Below, in pieces: positions 63,462 to 64,000 of a stretch of DNA of 64,000 nt. The notes below the pieces were generated by a model that was not told the origin of the DNA, did not search any database, and saw nothing but the letters and a program-made list of their open reading frames with translations. The DNA comes from Sporosarcina ureae (GTDB lineage Bacteria; Bacillota; Bacilli; Bacillales_A; Planococcaceae), in the NCBI RefSeq assembly GCF_029267015.1, contig NZ_JARIEA010000044.1, forward strand, positions 20,889 to 84,888. Reading direction: 5' to 3'. Position 1 is the stretch's first letter. Each line of letters opens with the position of its first letter. Both the position numbers and the translations under genes were made by a program.

Positions 63462-63683
63462 TTACTCTACGATAACCCAATCTTCTGCCAACAAGTCGCA
63501 AACTGTTGGAGTGAACATAGTATAGCCTTCTCCCGTTACGTCAATGACGAAATATGGGTTCATTTTTTTACCATCTTGCTCGCTCTCTCCTACTAGCTTG
63601 ACGTATAGTTCTGCTCCACCCCAATTACTGCGAATTACTTTTTCGCCTGCTTTTAAACGTGGTAAAATCTCTTCAAATGTCAT
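63462..63683 (-). CDS. DUF2829 protein, Tad2-like
   Basis: A 73-residue protein with the DUF2829 pattern: MTFEEILPRLKAGEKVIRSN then WGGAELYVKLV, and the ending CDLLAEDWVIVE, where LAEDW is the family hallmark. Phage members (Tad2) bind and sequester the signalling nucleotide of Thoeris defence; chromosomal members have no known role. No phage gene lies nearby. AAAGGATGG precedes the ATG. It is 55 bases upstream of the SDR gene on the same strand and may be co-transcribed. Confidence 0.8.
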   Translation of the reverse strand: MTFEEILPRLKAGEKVIRSNWGGAELYVKLVGESEQDGKKMNPYFVIDVTGEGYTMFTPTVCDLLAEDWVIVE

Positions 63684-63904
63684 GTATATCCATCCTTTGT
63701 CCATGTTTTAATTCGTATAGTTTGTCGGGAAAAGTATACTTGATTGGGAAGTGTTTTACAACTAGTGACTATTAAAGCTGTAGCATCAGACGGATTCGTT
63801 TAAAAATCTGTTAATCATACCGCTTCACATTTTAAATAAAACTAGCCTTCTAGCTTGCCATTCTATAATTTCCATGATAAATTGAACAATAGAAAATTTC
63901 ATTT

Positions 63905-63980
63905 ACGGAATCAACATGTATAACCTCGATAATATGGTTCGAGGGTCTCTACCAGGAACCGTTAAATCCTGATTACAAAG
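63905..63980 (+). promoter_or_regulatory. purine riboswitch aptamer, adenine-type base
   Basis: P1 is TGTA/TACA (63917-63920 with 63974-63977). P2 is CCTCGA/TCGAGG (63924-63929 with 63939-63944), with loop TAATATGGT. P3 is CAGGA/TCCTG (63953-63957 with 63967-63971), with loop ACCGTTAAA. The junction GTCTCTACC is conserved. The base that sets specificity (position 74 in xpt numbering) is T at 63973, which in known aptamers means adenine rather than guanine. Confidence 0.9.
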
Positions 63981-64000
63981 TCATTTTTGTAATCGGGATT
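63965..64000 (+). terminator. expression-platform terminator of the purine riboswitch (cut by edge)
   Basis: AATCCTGATTACAAA (63965-63979) pairs with TTTGTAATCGGGATT ending at the window edge. The left arm is the aptamer's own P3/P1 strand, so ligand binding should block the terminator and turn the next gene on. The U-run would lie just beyond the window. Confidence 0.85.

Overview
The window looks like chromosome from a low- to mid-GC, endospore-forming Firmicute of the Planococcaceae, most like Sporosarcina. This rests on Bacillus-type ribosome binding sites, T-box and purine riboswitch control, a spore-protein gene (tlp), and long stretches that follow the Bacillus subtilis yt region (ytpR, ytpQ, ytoP, ytzB, ytnP, trmB, dat, ytzE, rsuA, murJ/ytgP, ytfP, leuS, ytqA, ytqB). 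No rRNA or tRNA gene, CRISPR array or prophage was found. The species call is inference.

1-17.6 kb is the conserved housekeeping block: the ytpRQ operon, an M42 peptidase, a lactonase-like hydrolase, trmB, D-amino-acid transaminase, the pseudouridine synthase/flippase pair, the HI0933-type flavoprotein, leuS with its T-box leader, and the ytqAB pair. 17.7-25 kb is a transport and signalling block: a DnaQ-like exonuclease, a cNMP/CBS/DUF294 protein, an acetate-type symporter with its DUF485 partner behind a perfect cre-type site, a divergent GntR regulator and brnQ. 25.3-30.4 kb holds sbcDC and a sirtuin. 30.5-36 kb is sulfur-oriented: an SsuABC-type ABC importer, a cysteine synthase, a fosmidomycin-resistance-like MFS exporter and a thioesterase.

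36-46 kb holds pepF, an LLM oxidoreductase with an HxlR regulator divergent from a nitroreductase, pdxK, a disulfide oxidoreductase, a rhodanese lipoprotein, an MDR pump and a YhfC/DUF3887 pair. 47-57 kb leans towards the envelope and spore: an SLH-VanY carboxypeptidase, a GGDEF protein, a bacilliredoxin-like protein without its cysteine, tlp, an OatA-like acetyltransferase, a frameshifted glycoside-hydrolase-like gene and GmhB. 57-64 kb is more accessory: an MDR pump, an intact IS3/IS150-type element that seems to sit inside a terminator hairpin, an XRE regulator with a membrane partner, queT with an unclassified structured leader, an SDR, a DUF2829 (Tad2-like) protein, and a purine riboswitch cut by the right edge.

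The most notable non-gene structure is: a seven-unit 21-bp tandem array after ytfP; a dispersed palindromic repeat family with one full and three degraded copies; a 19-bp inverted repeat before ytnP; paired operator-like repeats in the HxlR/nitroreductase gap; and the riboswitch at the right end, whose specificity base is U and whose terminator reuses the aptamer strand. I found no clear new multi-gene defence or biosynthetic system. The best leads are the cysteine-less bacilliredoxin, the frameshifted envelope hydrolase, the repeats and the RNA leaders.
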